The notes under the pieces were generated by a model, which saw only the letters and a list, made by a program, of their open reading frames with translations, had not been told where the DNA came from and did no database searches. The translations under genes were made by a program, and so were the position numbers. From assembly GCA_018398765.1 (NCBI GenBank), contig JAHBMJ010000242.1:8725-52897 (forward strand): a stretch of DNA of 44,173 bases. Reading direction: 5' to 3'. Source of the DNA: Chromera velia. Lineage: Eukaryota; Sar; Chromeraceae. Shown here in pieces: positions 14,668 to 27,214 of the stretch; the stretch's first letter is position 1; each line of letters begins with the position of its first letter.

Positions 14668-17557
14668 CCTCCCTCTTCATCATGTGAAGACAGACAGGTC
14701 TGATCGATGCAGCACCTCTGCCATGCTATGCGGGCCTCTTCGCTTCAGAACAGGGGAGAGACCGAGTCACAACACACTGACTCAACTCACTCACCTGCTG
14801 CGTGGGGTTAGGAACAGGCCAGGGCGTGGGAAGGCCTAGCTCTGCTGTTCCCGCCGCCGCCGCCGTTGGTGCTGTGGACGTCGCCATCTTGGGAGGCATC
14901 ACGCCGCCCCCCATGGAGACGCCCCCGATGACCCCGGCAGGCTGGCCGCCGTAGTGGCTCGAAGGGCCGCCGGGGCCGAGGGAGGACTGGCTAGGGGGTG
15001 CGTGGGACTGCATGGGGGGGGCTGAAGACATGTACATGTGGGACGGGGGCTGTGCTCCCATGCCGGCTGCAGTCAGGGAACACAAGAGGATAAGGGATAG
15101 ATCATCTATCAGGCAGACATAAGATGAGAAGGAATGCAAAACATGCATCGTTGCACTGGGAATGCATAAACATCCTGCAGGAAGGAGTTGTAGGCTAAAA
15201 AGACGGAAGCGCATACAGACGCACACCTGTTCGTCATCGCGAAAGCGGTAAAGGAAGACAAGACGAGAAGAGAAACAAACAAACTGACTGACGCGAAGAA
15301 GATGGATATCCCGGAGTGGCCGCAGGTGGTGCGGGGCCCCCCACGCCTCCCATGCCGGGGCCCCTCGACGGCGCTCCTCCCATTGGGCCTCCAGGCCCAG
15401 GTGGTCCCCCGAATCCGCCGCCACCGGAGAATCCTGACACGGGCGACGCCACAGGGCCCCCAATCCCGCTCATCCCCCCGACGCCGCCCATGCCTCCGGC
15501 CATCGGAGACGGGGCAGGCCCCGGCATGCCTCCCCCCATTGGTGGAGGGCCCCCCATTCCAGAGGGAGGGCCCGTCGGTGTGCGCCCACCCATCGCAGGC
15601 GGCCCTGCTGAAGAGGCCGGTGGAGGCAGACGCCCGCCGCCCATGGAGGCGGGTGGAAGCTGCTGACCGGGAGGAGGGCCCCCTGAGGCGCCGCCCCCAG
15701 CGAACCCGCCGCCTCCCATCGGGGGGGGACCTGCCGTCGGCCCACTCGGCCGGGGCGGTCCCCCAGGCGGCACGGATGGGGGCCCCGTCTGAGCAGACAT
15801 CGGGGGGGGGCCTGCCGTGGGCCTTGGGGGTCCCGCTGGAGGCGCTGCTGCTGCCGAGGGTGACACTCCTACTGCACATACAAAAAGAAACACACACCAA
15901 AGGACACAAAGTCAATGCAATCAGACCAGCCGCTTCAGCCGGCTTGCGCTCAGTGACAGTCGCCCCAAACGCACATACATGCGTACACTCATGCGCAGAC
16001 ATACGGAGAGCCCAGCCAAAGGACCAATGAATCTAGAAAGAAAAATTCAAGAAAAGAAGAGGAGCTCCGAATGGGGGAGAGAGATAAAACAAAAGAAAGA
16101 AGCAACTCGTCGGTCGGTCAAAGAAGTCAGTTTATCCACAGATAACCTTCAAATGTCTTTGCAGATGCCAAGACACACAACGACACAAGCACTCATAGCC
16201 ATACAGAGAAAGATATCAAATGCAACCAACCAGCCAACCACACAGACAGACAGACAGACACCCATGTACGCATGCCACTGACTGACTTCCTCCCAATTGT
16301 CCACTTGAGGGAGGGGGCAGGCCCCCGGGTCTGGTGTTGTGGGGGGGCAGTGTGGGCTGAGCGGGGCCGGAGGGGTAGCCGCCTCCTGCCGCAGAGGGGG
16401 GCCCGACCTGGCCGGGGCCCCTGTTGGTCCCTACTGGAGGACCGCCTCCCATGGTGCCGGGGCCGGGGGGCCCTGGGGGTGCGTATCCTCTCGTTGGGGG
16501 CCCTGACATCGAAGAGGGCCCGGGTCCCGGCATTCCTGGGCCCCGTGCGTTGGCTCCGTACTGCGAGCCGGGGCCCTGCTTCGGCTGGAACCCGCCAGGT
16601 CCCGTTCTTCCCATCTGCTGTTGTTGTCCGTACTGCTGGTGCTGTTGCCGTTGCACAGGGGGCATCTGGGGTCGTACGTCGACCCTCTGGAAGGGCACTG
16701 GGGGGGGGCGGTAGTGTTGCATTGCGGAGGGAGGGGCTGAGTGGTAGATGCGGTCCTTGAGGGAGGCGGTCATGACGGTCTCAGGCAGCTGCAATTGAAT
16801 TGATAGACAGAACAGCGAAGCATTCATTTCTTCGTTCTTTCTTGCTCTTTGACGTGATGAGGCATCCAAACAGAGCAGCATTCATTCCGTTTATCAGTCA
16901 ACAAAACAAAGACGAAACAACAACGCCTACAAGAAACAGAGGCCTCGTGAGCATGACAGAAAAAAGAGTTTGCAAAGGGAACCAGGTGAGTAACGTAGAA
17001 ACAAACACACTCTTCAACAAGACAGTGTTGCAGCTGGACCAGATTAGATTTATTTACTCATCCGTTCCCCCCGATTTATTTTTTCCGCTGCGTTTTTTCT
17101 TTCTTCAAAGCACAAAGACAACATCGGAAAAGAAGCGAAAACAGTTCACTGACTCACCAGAGTTAGGTATCTCATGGCTGCGGCAAGACGGCCGGAGTTT
17201 GCAAGAATTTCCGCGTATTGCCTGCAAGTAGAAAGAAGCAGATGAACAAACACACAAACAAACAAACAAATAATATACGCGGAAGCAACCAGTGGTTCCA
17301 CTCTGCTCGACTCCTCTTTTTGCTGGATGGACGTCCGTCGGACCGAGAAGAAAAGGAGAAAGACAGACTGAAGCCAAAAGGAACGCCCCCCCCCCCCCNN
17401 NNCCCCCCCCTCTCTCTCTCTCTGGGTGTCGGCGGTCGGTAGAGAGACGCTAAAGAACGACGGAATGGCAGGGCACGATCTATACCTCGCCTTTCTAAGA
17501 ACCAGAAACAAACACACAGACACAGACGAAGACAGAGAAGGAGACAGGGAGCAAGAA

Positions 17558-17588
<31 letters not shown>

Positions 17589-17877
17589 AAGAAAGAAAGA
17601 AAGAAAGAAAAGCAAGAAAGCAAGAAAGAAAGAAAGAAAAGAAACACACGAAAATACAGCACCAATCCCAAACCCACGTGCATACTCAATGTAACCAACC
17701 ACCGGCCCGACTGACTGACTGACTGACACGACTTTCTGGACCATCATATCGTTCTCCCCGTTGAACCCCGTTGCTGCCTTCAGCACAGCAATCTTCTCTA
17801 CCAGATGTTGGAGACCCTTCTTCAGGCTCCCCTGGGAGGCAGCCATGTTCGACCAGATCCCGACCTGCACATCCTCA

Positions 17878-17919
<42 letters not shown>

Positions 17920-18719
17920 CGTAGTGAAATTGAGTCAGTTTTCTTTATTTTGTAACTTCATACATTTTCTTCCGAGACTGCCCTTCGACCATCTCTGCTT
18001 CTCTTCCTTCCTGCCCGTCGGCATGCACACAGATTTCCTTCCTTAACAAACGAAACGAGCATTGAAGAGAGAAACGTACAGAAAAAGGAAAACTCACCGG
18101 ATAGAAGTGAAACGAAAATGCAGCAAAAGAGCGGAATGGAAAGAATGGCGATCCCAACACCAACTAAACCCTCTTCCACTACCCCCTTCTCGCACCCACT
18201 GACGCACGAACTCACCGTCGCCGCGAAATTTCCTGCCGCAACGTAACACACGACAGCAGACCTGCAAGAGCGAAAAACAGAATGAAAAAAAGGAAACAGG
18301 AAAAACAGGCGAGAGGGGAGATGCACAGGGGGTTTTGTGAACATTTTCCGTTCACTCCAGCACCATCACTGTAAGTTGACTACCCCTCTCCCCCCTTTGC
18401 CGTCCATGCAAAGTCTACTGTTTCCTCCTTTCCAGTCTGCTTGTTTGCATTCGTTGCAGTGTGCTAGCTTGACTGCTTGTCTTTTTCTCTCAGATATCTT
18501 ACAGTTCCGACGCGTTTTCTGTCTGTGTTACTGTATGCGTGCAGGCAGGTGTGGCTTTCCGCCTCTCTGCCTCTTCGGTTGACTGCACGGGTCTTCTGCT
18601 CTCCCCCCCCATCTCACTGAAATACACAGACCTGATGTCAAAACGTTCTTGCTCAAGTCTCTGGGCGAGACGTTCTGCACACACGCACATGCACACACAT
18701 ATGTGTGTACATACATATA

Positions 18720-18759
<40 letters not shown>

Positions 18760-21700
18760 TACACACACACACACAGAGGCCTTCGCAACAGTGCACACAA
18801 GCGCAGAGAAAAAGACGATTGAGGCAAACCACCGAGCATCATGTCGAAATCCCAAAGCGGAACTTCAGTGCACAGAAGGAAAATGACAGGAGGAACCCCA
18901 GGAAGGGAGCTAGGCGGCAGACAGCACTCCATCCAACACAACAAGCCAAATGAGAAAGACGGGGGGAGAACCGGGAAATAAATTCATAAACTGACCACAG
19001 AGCTCTGGGTACTGTTGCCTGTCTTGACCGGCGTAAGTCGCCAGCATCGCCAACGTTTCTTGCCAGTGATCCAGTTCAGAGATCGCCACCAATTTCCTGA
19101 AGTCGTTTGTCATCACACACCCCACAGCCCGGAGGAACAGGTCGTTCTGACGCTCAATGTACGCGTCCCTGCAGGCCGCCCAGAGGTCGGGACCCCCAAT
19201 TGACGACAGGAGGAGGGCGTCAGCCTGCAAGAGGGAGGCGACAGAGGAGGGCATGAGAGAGGAAACAAGGAAGGAAGGAAAGAGAGGCAAAGAAAAAACA
19301 CACAAAAAACGGAGGACGAAAAGGAATCGACAAAAAACAGGCAGCACGCACTCCTCTGCCGTCAAACTCTTGAACTCTTGTCTCAGATGACCGGACTTCA
19401 TTTTTTTGTGATCTCTAGACGACCTTCTTCTCATTTCTCCACCCTCTGACAAAACATCCACTCACTCACTCACTCACTCACTCACTCACCAGTCTCCCGG
19501 CCGACAGGCACACCTCCACCGCCTGCGCAATGTCCCCCAACAGCACCGACTCCTTCACGAGGAGCTCAGGGCCCCTGTCCCAATTGGCAGCCAGGGCGAC
19601 GGATTCCTCGCGAGCGTGTTGGGCCTCTGCAGAGAGACAAGAAAATAATGAAAAAAACAAAAAGACGAAGCGTAGAGAGGTGGCTCGATGCAAAAGCAGA
19701 CGCACGGAGTCACGCATGCGCGAATTGCCTCTGCAAAACGGGCTGATCGAAGGACAGGGGGGAGAAGACATACAGGGAAGAAAGGAGACGTCCTCGGATG
19801 AGCGTGAATGAATCAGTCAGTCAGTCAGTCGGTCACCCAATCTGATCGATAGAGTCTCTCTGCAAACTCGCGCTGCCGTCCCGCATGCTGAATGGGATGG
19901 AATGGAATCGGATGGCTATCCATAAATAGATGCGACAACAGCAGCCCTTCGTAACTTTTGCCACAGATTGTATGCTCGTGGTTTCATTCTGCTTCAACCC
20001 TTCCCCGTCCCTCTTTTGATCCAACAAGTCGACGAACGTACCCATCATCTTCTTCTGCTCGGCCGACTCCCTGTCTGCCTTCTCCCTGTCCTTTGCAGCT
20101 GCAGCTGCTACCTTCTCCTCCATCTGCCTGCCCAACTCCTCAAAGAAATTGGAGGCGTCTTCCGGAGTCAGGTTCGGAGTCAGGCACTGTCTCGCACTCC
20201 TGTCTCCTGCCCTGATCGAGGCTGCAGGGGTGATCCCTGAGGCCTGCGCGTTTCTCCCTGACTGCACCGCCTGGGGAGAGGGCTCCAGGGCCTGGGACAT
20301 CAACTGGCCGGGGGGGTGGCCCAGGTATTGGGCGACCTTCTCGAAGAGAGAGTTCTGGTTGAACCCCAAAAAGTCGGCAACGGTCGCACGGTCGGCCTGC
20401 ATGTAGCGGCAGAGGGAGAGGGAGAGAGGGAGGAGGGCGGAAGGAATGATGTCGATGCAACTTCCCTTCCATTCTCTTTTTTCTTCTCTTTCCAGAGATG
20501 ACTCCCGTGGCTTTCACGAGTGAGCAAACCAGCAAAGGAATGCAGAGGAGAGGCCTAGAAAGAATGCATCCAGGATCGATTGAGTCAGCCGATCGATTCC
20601 TTCCTTCCTTCGTTGACCCATTCATTCATTCTTCTGAAATCCCATTTTGTCATTCCTTTCTCCTCTCCTTCATCCCTGCACCCCCTCCTTCTGGTTGACA
20701 AAAACAAACCCAACTGACTGACTGACTGACTGACCCCCTGTCCAGCTCCATGGAATTTATTTTCATACACAATCCTTTTGATACAGAACTGCATACACTG
20801 ACTGACCCCCTGTCCAGCTCCATGGAATTTATTTTCATACAGAATCCTTTTGATACAGAAATGCATACACTGACTGACCCCCTGTCCAGCTCCATGGAAG
20901 AGCAGCTGCACGAAGGACCAGGTCAACCTTTCGTGCTCGTCACTGGCCGTCTGCCTCTTCGTCTCACAGTAACCTCTGTAATCCTGAGAGGCCAGGAAAC
21001 CCTCAAACTGCAGCAAATATTGACGCACGCACAACGGGAGAAATGCAAACTGTGTGACGTCTATGTTTCCGATGCAATGCCCTTCAAGCACTCGGACAGG
21101 AAGTGCACTGCACACCCAGCACCACACAAGGAATGAAAGAGACAGGAAAGTCACGGAAGGCAGACATGCACAAAAAAACTGTACGCTATCAGGGTGAGCG
21201 CATGAGAAGGGAATCCGAATGTGTTGATTGATTGAAGCGTTTACTTCGGCATCCCCCCCATACACCCTTCCTTCCTCGCATTCGCCATTCGATTTCTCAC
21301 TCACTGCCTCACTCACTCCCTCCCTCACTGACCGCATCTGCCTCCGGAATCAATTCAGGGTCGCTGGGTGCGATGTGAATCTGCACACACACATGCAGAG
21401 GCACGCACAGACAGAACACACGGATGATCAGATGAGATGAGAACGGTCAGGCAGACAGAAACAAAGGGCTGCATGGGTCAAGCAGAACCTAAGCCCGTTT
21501 CATACAATCAATCCAGCAGCTTCCTACACCGAGAAACGATTCGGACGCCCAAAAAATCATGCAGGTCTCCTTATTGAAACCCAGTCTCTGCATGTCACAG
21601 AAACAACCCCCCAATAAGTTACATGCAATGAGACTAGTAATGGACAGGTCGAAAAGAATTCTTCTTTCTAGGTCTCAACAGTTCCATCTCACTCAAGCAT

Positions 21701-21845
21701 CCCCCCCTCCCCCCCCGCAGACGTACATTCACATTAGTCCCCTGCGTCTTCCCGAAAGTCGCCAATTTCCCCCCAAACCCAAAGGACCCTCCACAGGGAC
21801 GCCGAAACCAGGCGGGGGCGTATCTGCACACACACACACAGAAAC

Positions 21846-21905
<60 letters not shown>

Positions 21906-24640
21906 CACCATACACACACACACACACACACACACACCCACCAACAGAAACTAACCACGCGCATTTGACCAGTTCCTTCACAAAGGTTACACAAGTGCCG
22001 AGCAGAAAGACAAAGAGACGAAAAGAACGCCAAAAAAAAGAAGAGAGAGGGAAATGAGATGGTGAATGGCAACAACGGACAGACAATCAGAAAGCAAGCA
22101 AACAATCCCACAGACACCCAAAACAAAACGCATAGATGAAAATAAAAAAACATTACCACCAGGCGATCGAAAGAACAGCATGCAGGCCACCCACCAACAA
22201 GCAACACCGTTCCTTCCAAAGAACAACAACTCACCTCGATGCTGCCACTCTAGAGTTCTGAACGCTCTGCAGAGAGACCGTGTTCGAGTGGGGGGAGGAC
22301 GCAGCGAACAGGGCGGGCACGAAAGGGGCCCACTTGGCCGACAGATTCCATTGCTTTGCTGGGACCTGCACGCACAAAGACAATCAATATACGAGTCTTT
22401 TTCTTCTAAGCCGAGTTGAAATGCTTTCGCACAGCGAGAGGACACCCGGAAGAAGGGAGAGACGTGGACATCACTGCAGAGGACACACGAAAAATGATTG
22501 TACAGAAAAAAACAAAGAGAGGAAGTCGGAAAACGTGCAGGAGATTCTTCGATGTGGATGCTTGAAGGAAGAGACGCGGAAGAAGGAGAATAAAAAGATG
22601 ACGATCAACCTAGACAGCAAAGTGAAAAGACTTGGAAGGAGAAAAGAGCAGGCCGACCTCCGAGAACAATTCAAACGACCCTGTGTGGAACGCCCAGCAG
22701 ACGGCTCGGTTGTCCTTCCCCGTGGACAGCTGCACATTCAGACGCAGACACAGGCACGCATACACTTCCTTTCCCAGCACAAACCCCCACTTTCTCCCCT
22801 CCTCCGAACTGAGATACAGACAACGGACCGAACAAGCATGCATTCACTCACAGTGCAACAAATTGAGGTAGCGAGCGCTTTCTAGGGTGTCTGGCAACAA
22901 CAGAGGTGCACGCAGACATCTGCCTGTCGGGCCTTTTCCGTTTCTTCATTCGTTCGAGTGAGTGAGTGAGTGAGTGAGTGGGCGAGTGAGCGGGTGATTG
23001 AATCGAATCGAAAGATCAGAAGGGAAAGAGAGAGAAGAGACAAGTGGCCCCTTCCTAAAACGCCTGTTTCTTGACAAGGAGGGACAAGGAGAAAAGAGGA
23101 TCAAACGAAAGCAAAAGCAGGAACCCGATCCCCCCAACTAACAAACCAGTTCATTCACTAACCAACCGACAGACCATCAGATTAGGGTCCTGGGGGTTCC
23201 ACTCGACACCCGTGATGCCCTTCGTGTGCCCTGCCGTCTCCTGAGAGGAGGAAGGAAGAAAGAAAGAGGGGGAGAGAGAGAGAATTCGATTGATGAAATG
23301 AGGGACCTCGAGGACCTGGGTGGAAGCATTTCGTGCATAATAAACCACAAACAAGAAAGAGAAGCAATGCTTGCTTGGTTGCTTGCTGACTGACTGGCTG
23401 ACCTTGAAGGGGTACTTGGGGTTTCGCAGGTCCCACAGTTGAAGAGACGGGTTTCTGTCGTCGTCAAACGCCACAGTCAGTTGAGTGGGCACAGAGGGGG
23501 ACCAGGCAACGGAGGAGCACGCAGTCCGTTGGTTCGGATCCTTGAAGCTGCACAGCGGATACGCAGGAGGGAGAGGCAGAAGAATGGCAGATGGAAGAAC
23601 ATAAGAAAACTGAAAGACGGGTTGGATGGATTCGTTAGGCCCGACAAGCAAGAAAGAGAGCGCGCGACAAGACGGCAGGCAGGCAATCGGGCTCTCCCAG
23701 CCGTATATCTCTTCTCTTTGATGGATGGATGCAGAAAACAAAAAGGAAAGCTGGAAGGACTGATGGAAGAAAAATGCGGGGCAGACGCCTCAAGGGAAGT
23801 ACCCTCATATGATTTTCTTTGTTTCAAACACCTGTTTTCAAATTAAATACGCTATCCTCCTTCATATACCCAAAGTTTTATGTCAATTCGTTCTTTCGAG
23901 CCGAAGAGCGGTATTTCATTACCACCGAGTTACGAAGTTCCTTTTCTTCCACCAATTTCACTGCACAATAACGAAAACAAAAAATTGCTCAGACAGACAA
24001 CCTCTGCCTGTCCCATCTCATCATCCTTCCCTGCACGCCCATTAATTCTCTCCTCCAAAGAAAGAAAGAAAGACAGAAGAAAGACCCATGCACCCACCCA
24101 CCTGATAACGCTCTTTTTTGCCTTGAGGTCCCACACCCCCACAACGCCCCAGTTGGAGGCTGTGGCAAGGATGTGGGGGACCTTTCTGTTCCACTGGAGG
24201 CAGGAAATCTCAGAACCCTCCTTGTCTGAATGAATACAGAAGGACAGAAGGACGGACACATACATATGTACACACACACAGAGAGAGAGAGAGAGGCTCA
24301 GATACACCCACCAAAGGGAAAAGAGAGAAGAGGAGACACGGCACTTCACTCTGTCTTCCGTGCCGGCGAAAAAGCCGAGAGAGACTTTCTTTCAGTCCGC
24401 CACTGGTACCTCTTGGAAGACTTGCTGGAAGGGCGACAACGGACAGACAGGGGCTGAGGATTCTGTACTGCGAGGGAGGAATTCCGTTTTTTCAGTACTG
24501 CTCAAAGGGACTCGTGAAGCTGCGAAAGGATGCAGCTGCTGCTGAGATTCTCAGCCTACAAGCAGACGCAGATGCACAAAGCCAAGCAAGCAGGCTGCAA
24601 GAAACAAGGCAGCGTGTACATAAACAGGGCGCCCGGCATA

Positions 24641-24686
<46 letters not shown>

Positions 24687-25825
24687 AGAGAGAGAGAGAG
24701 AGGGGGGAAAAGAAAAGGGGCGGGGGGAGGAGGTAAAGAGATTGAACTGACGAATAGCATCTGCGCATGGAGGTGCCACTTCCGGAGAGCTGGTGTGCTC
24801 ACAGTTGATGATCTTTACCTGCACACAAACAAGAGAAGGGAAGAGAAGTTGCAGATTGGTACTGCATTCTTCAGAGAAGACTACTCAGAAGGTGGCTTTG
24901 CTTTGCGTTGCCCCACTTTACACCTACAGGTCCTCCACTTATGCGAATACCTCCAATCGAGGCATCAGGCCACCCCTCCACCTCAGCAAAGCGAGATACA
25001 GTCAAGCATTGTTTCAGGACGCACTCTCCGCTTCCCCCAGGCAACCACCCACAAGCCCCCCTCCCCTCCAAACAGACAGACCTCGGAGTCGCTCCCCCCA
25101 GTCGCCAGGAGGTGTGCCCACCCAGCGAAAGGGTTGAATTCTATGCAGGTCGTGGATCCGCTGTGCACCGAGGAGCTCCACAGGACAGCGGCATTCCTGC
25201 ACAGAGTTGGAGAGGCGTGGTGGTCAAAGGTTAACATGAGCGGGTGGCAGAGAAGGAGAGAAGCGCCACACAGTTAGGCGGGCAGGCAGGCAGCCATTCT
25301 CCTGAGATCGATAGGGCGGAGGGGCGGAGGTTGGAATACGGCAGGGCAGGGGAGCGGAGAGACACGTGAACACACACGGCCAGATCGAGACACAGAGAGC
25401 CCGATCCAGGGAGGATGGGCCCCTCGGACCAGCCCAGAGGCACCTGGAGTACAAGTCTGAGGGTCTGTAAGAACTCTACAGGGTGTGTGTGCATTCACGC
25501 AACCGGCAGGGCGGACTGACTGGTTTCCACTCATCAGCGTGTCTGCATTCCAGAGCTTGACGAGGCCCCCCTCGAGTCCCCCTGCGAGGATTCCTGTTTG
25601 TGAGATGGTGGGCATGCCCAGTGCACCCCATGTCATGCAGGAGAAGCGGCTGTCTACTTTGAGTGTCTTCACAATTTGGAACTCGGGACTCCTATCCGCG
25701 AGGTCAAAAGAACAAAAATCGAGGGCGGCATCGAACCCTATGCCTCCCAATGCCAGAAGGTTCGGGTGGTCAGGAGAGGGACACCATCCCACGATGGCGG
25801 CCCTATCTATCTCCTTCAAAGGCAT
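12397..25825 (-). CDS. SEC31: SEC31, COPII outer-coat subunit (26 exons, 1353 aa)
   Basis: Exons, low to high: 12397-12430, 12858-12997, 13365-13507, 13990-14050, 14795-15066, 15293-15871, 16287-16788, 17158-17221, 17728-17864, 18216-18261, 18632-18674, 18996-19224, 19490-19626, 20042-20396, 20879-21007, 21333-21380, 21727-21823, 22235-22365, 22658-22729, 23175-23240, 23403-23547, 24102-24225, 24752-24818, 25082-25196, 25444-25464, 25521-25825. They total 4062 nt and stay in phase throughout. SEC31 forms the outer cage of COPII vesicles with SEC13 at ER exit sites and stimulates SAR1 through SEC23. Residues 1 to about 350 are WD40 blades (GLVKLWNADTL, CIEFNPF, ISCLQWNRKVPHILATAS, VAWSPSVPTQL, LQLWDLRNPKYP, GVEWNPQDPNLM, LSTGKDNRAVCW). 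The signature WFRRPCGGSFGFGGKL follows. Residues about 382-777 are the ACE1-type helical part (DFRKLVAISELDHWQETLAMLATYA, CYVAAGNF). Residues about 778-1228 are a Pro/Gly-rich linker with many PPP motifs. The C-terminus is the SRA1-like helical domain ending WLMGLKRLIPK. Length is near the human protein (about 1220). Confidence 0.95.
13224..13260. repeat. (GA)n tract in SEC31 intron
   Basis: A pure GA tract of about 18 units sits in the intron 12998-13364. Confidence 0.9.
14611..14661. repeat. (TG)n tract in SEC31 intron
   Basis: A TG tract with TATG interruptions sits in the intron 14051-14794. Confidence 0.9.
17388..17410. other. Assembly gap inside a poly-C tract
   Basis: Four N bases (17399-17402) sit inside a poly-C run in the SEC31 intron 17222-17727. 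Both flanking exons are intact and in phase, so the gap does not damage the gene model. The true length of the C tract is unknown. Confidence 0.95.
17561..17641. repeat. GACA then GAAA microsatellite in SEC31 intron
   Basis: GACA units to about 17588 are followed by GAAA units with GCAA interruptions. Confidence 0.9.
18719..18776. repeat. CT then CA microsatellite in SEC31 intron
   Basis: A CT tract followed by a CA tract lies in the intron 18675-18995. Confidence 0.9.
19459..19489 (-). repeat. (GTGA)n microsatellite that starts at a SEC31 5' splice site
   Basis: Read on the minus strand, the exon ends CTG at 19490 and the intron begins with seven GTGA units (19462-19489). The first unit is the 5' splice site. 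Every unit is a potential donor offset by 4 nt. Confidence 0.85.
20727..20897 (-). repeat. 72-bp tandem duplication carrying exon end and donor site
   Basis: Copies start at 20727, 20799 and 20871 (the third is partial), differing at only two or three positions. On the minus strand each contains the last bases of a SEC31 exon (encoding FHGAGQG) and its GTCAGT donor. The unit is 72 nt, a multiple of three, and the reading frame stays open through all copies. The three donors are therefore frame-compatible. The most exon-proximal one (after 20879) is used in the model. Confidence 0.9.
21829..21938. repeat. (CA)n tract in SEC31 intron
   Basis: A CA tract with AACA interruptions fills most of the 5' half (plus orientation) of the intron 21824-22234, beginning at the 3' splice site. 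Confidence 0.95.
22957..22997. repeat. GTGA/GCGA microsatellite in SEC31 intron
   Basis: A tetranucleotide tract lies in the intron 22730-23174. Confidence 0.85.
24648..24712. repeat. CA then GA microsatellite in SEC31 intron
   Basis: The tract lies in the intron 24226-24751. Confidence 0.9.
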
Positions 25826-27214
25826 TTGTGAGTGGAGATGGCTTCTGAATAAATTCTTTTAAGGCAAATAAGAAGAGACAGACGCAGAAAACGGGGTCAG
25901 ACAGACCGCACCCGGATGGCCACCTGCTGTCTCGGAAAGATTTTTTTCTTCTTCTTCGGACCAGATCAGATGAAAGGATAGATGTAAGAAGTACTGCAGC
26001 ACACAGAATCTGCTCACGCAGTTGGTGTGCGGACGTCTGAATGAGAAGATCGGAGTGGAGGATCAACTCGACTCAGTGTTGTCAGTCTGTGATCCACTTC
26101 TTGTGTCGCTTGAAAGAGGGCCGGGTCGATCACTGAGTGGCCCCGGAAAGGACCGTTTCTTCGATTCTGCCTCTCACTATTAGGAGACCCGGAGCGGTCG
26201 CACGGAGCCAGTGCACAATGCAGGCGCGGCGGCGCGCGATCATTTCTCCGCGCCGCCGCCCTTCATGCCGCCGCCGCGCGGCGCGCCGGCGGCCGGGCCG
26301 GCCCCCGCGCCGCCGACACATTCCGACACAGAAAGGTGTTGTTTGATCATATTTTGATCATGCATGATCGAATCCTTGAAATCTCGATGGTTCTCAGAGC
26401 AAGGCAAACTTAGGAGTGTCTTTGAGTGCAGACTATACGTACTTCATTCTCTTGTGCCGGATTGTGCTTGAAATCTGCTCTTCAGTCCACGAGGTGACTG
26501 CTCTGCGTGTACAAGTCCCTGTGCAACAGGTCGCATTCCGAAAAGCGTCAGATTTCCTAGATAGATAGACAGAGAAGAGGGGGTGATCTTCCAAGCATCC
26601 TGGAGATAGACAGTCTGCTTGACTTTTCTGCTAGCTTCCTGCCCTGCTACTGGTCACATCGTTTCTCTCTGTGGTCAGTTCCCCCAAGTCAGCACCACCT
26701 TACAGACTGAAGATCTACCTATACATACATTCTTTGTATCATGATATTGCGTGCCACGTACGTCCCTTTGCTCCCCTGTCTGCTCTCTTCCATTGGTCTT
26801 GCCCCTCTTCTTCATATCCTCTCGCACGACTACTGGTGCCTCGTTTTCCCCCCGTGACCGCTTTCGTCTTCCAGTTGGGTTCATTCAGATCCTTGCCATT
26901 CCCCAATGTTTCTTCCACACCCGTTTCGGAGTCCTCTCGTGTGTGCCTGTGGGTGTGCATCATGGATTCATGGGACAGGAAAGCTTTCAAGCCAGTCAAG
27001 AATAAAAAAGAGGGAGAGAGAGAAAGAGAAAGAAAGATAGATAGATAGATGTGTATAGATATAGAGAGAGAGGCTTACAATTCGCAGTTGTCTTCCTACG
27101 AGTATGGGTCCGTGGGTGGGTCAGAGTGAGCACGCGTACAGCGCACGTGTAAATGGTCTGCGTATTATATGAAGCGTGGATCTGTCTGAGTTTGCTTGCT
27201 TGCTTGCAGTTCCA
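25826..27214. promoter_or_regulatory. Divergent intergenic region between SEC31 and RSPH9
   Basis: This interval lies between the SEC31 start (25825, minus) and the RSPH9 start (27215, plus), so both promoters and 5' UTRs should lie here. A TTGC-repeat followed by CAG just before the RSPH9 ATG (27191-27209) looks like a 3' splice site, suggesting a 5' UTR intron. A very GC-rich block lies at 26222-26323. No protein-coding exon is supported. Confidence 0.5.
26222..26323. promoter_or_regulatory. CGG/CCG-rich CpG block
   Basis: About 100 nt consist almost only of G and C, with GCGGCGGCGCG and its reverse complement (11 bp) separated by an AT-containing loop, followed by more palindromic CCGCCG/GCGCGCC. 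Both strands give Arg- or Ala-rich open frames by composition alone. It resembles a CpG-island core of a divergent promoter; a mobile or structural element is an alternative. Confidence 0.45.

Noticed and set aside
15302-16030. Plus-strand Pro/Gly/Arg-rich open frame opposite SEC31
   Set aside because: It is the antisense shadow of the Pro/Gly-rich SEC31 linker, which has in-phase junctions on the minus strand.
22860-22910. Possible extra SEC31 exon ending before GTGAGTGAATG
   Set aside because: It contains stops or wrong phases, and joining 23175 directly to 22729 restores the WD40 sequence NLM-LSTGKDNRAVCW.
26130-26346. Arg-rich small open frames on both strands
   Set aside because: The coding appearance is explained by the CGG/CCG composition. 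There is no junction or start context.
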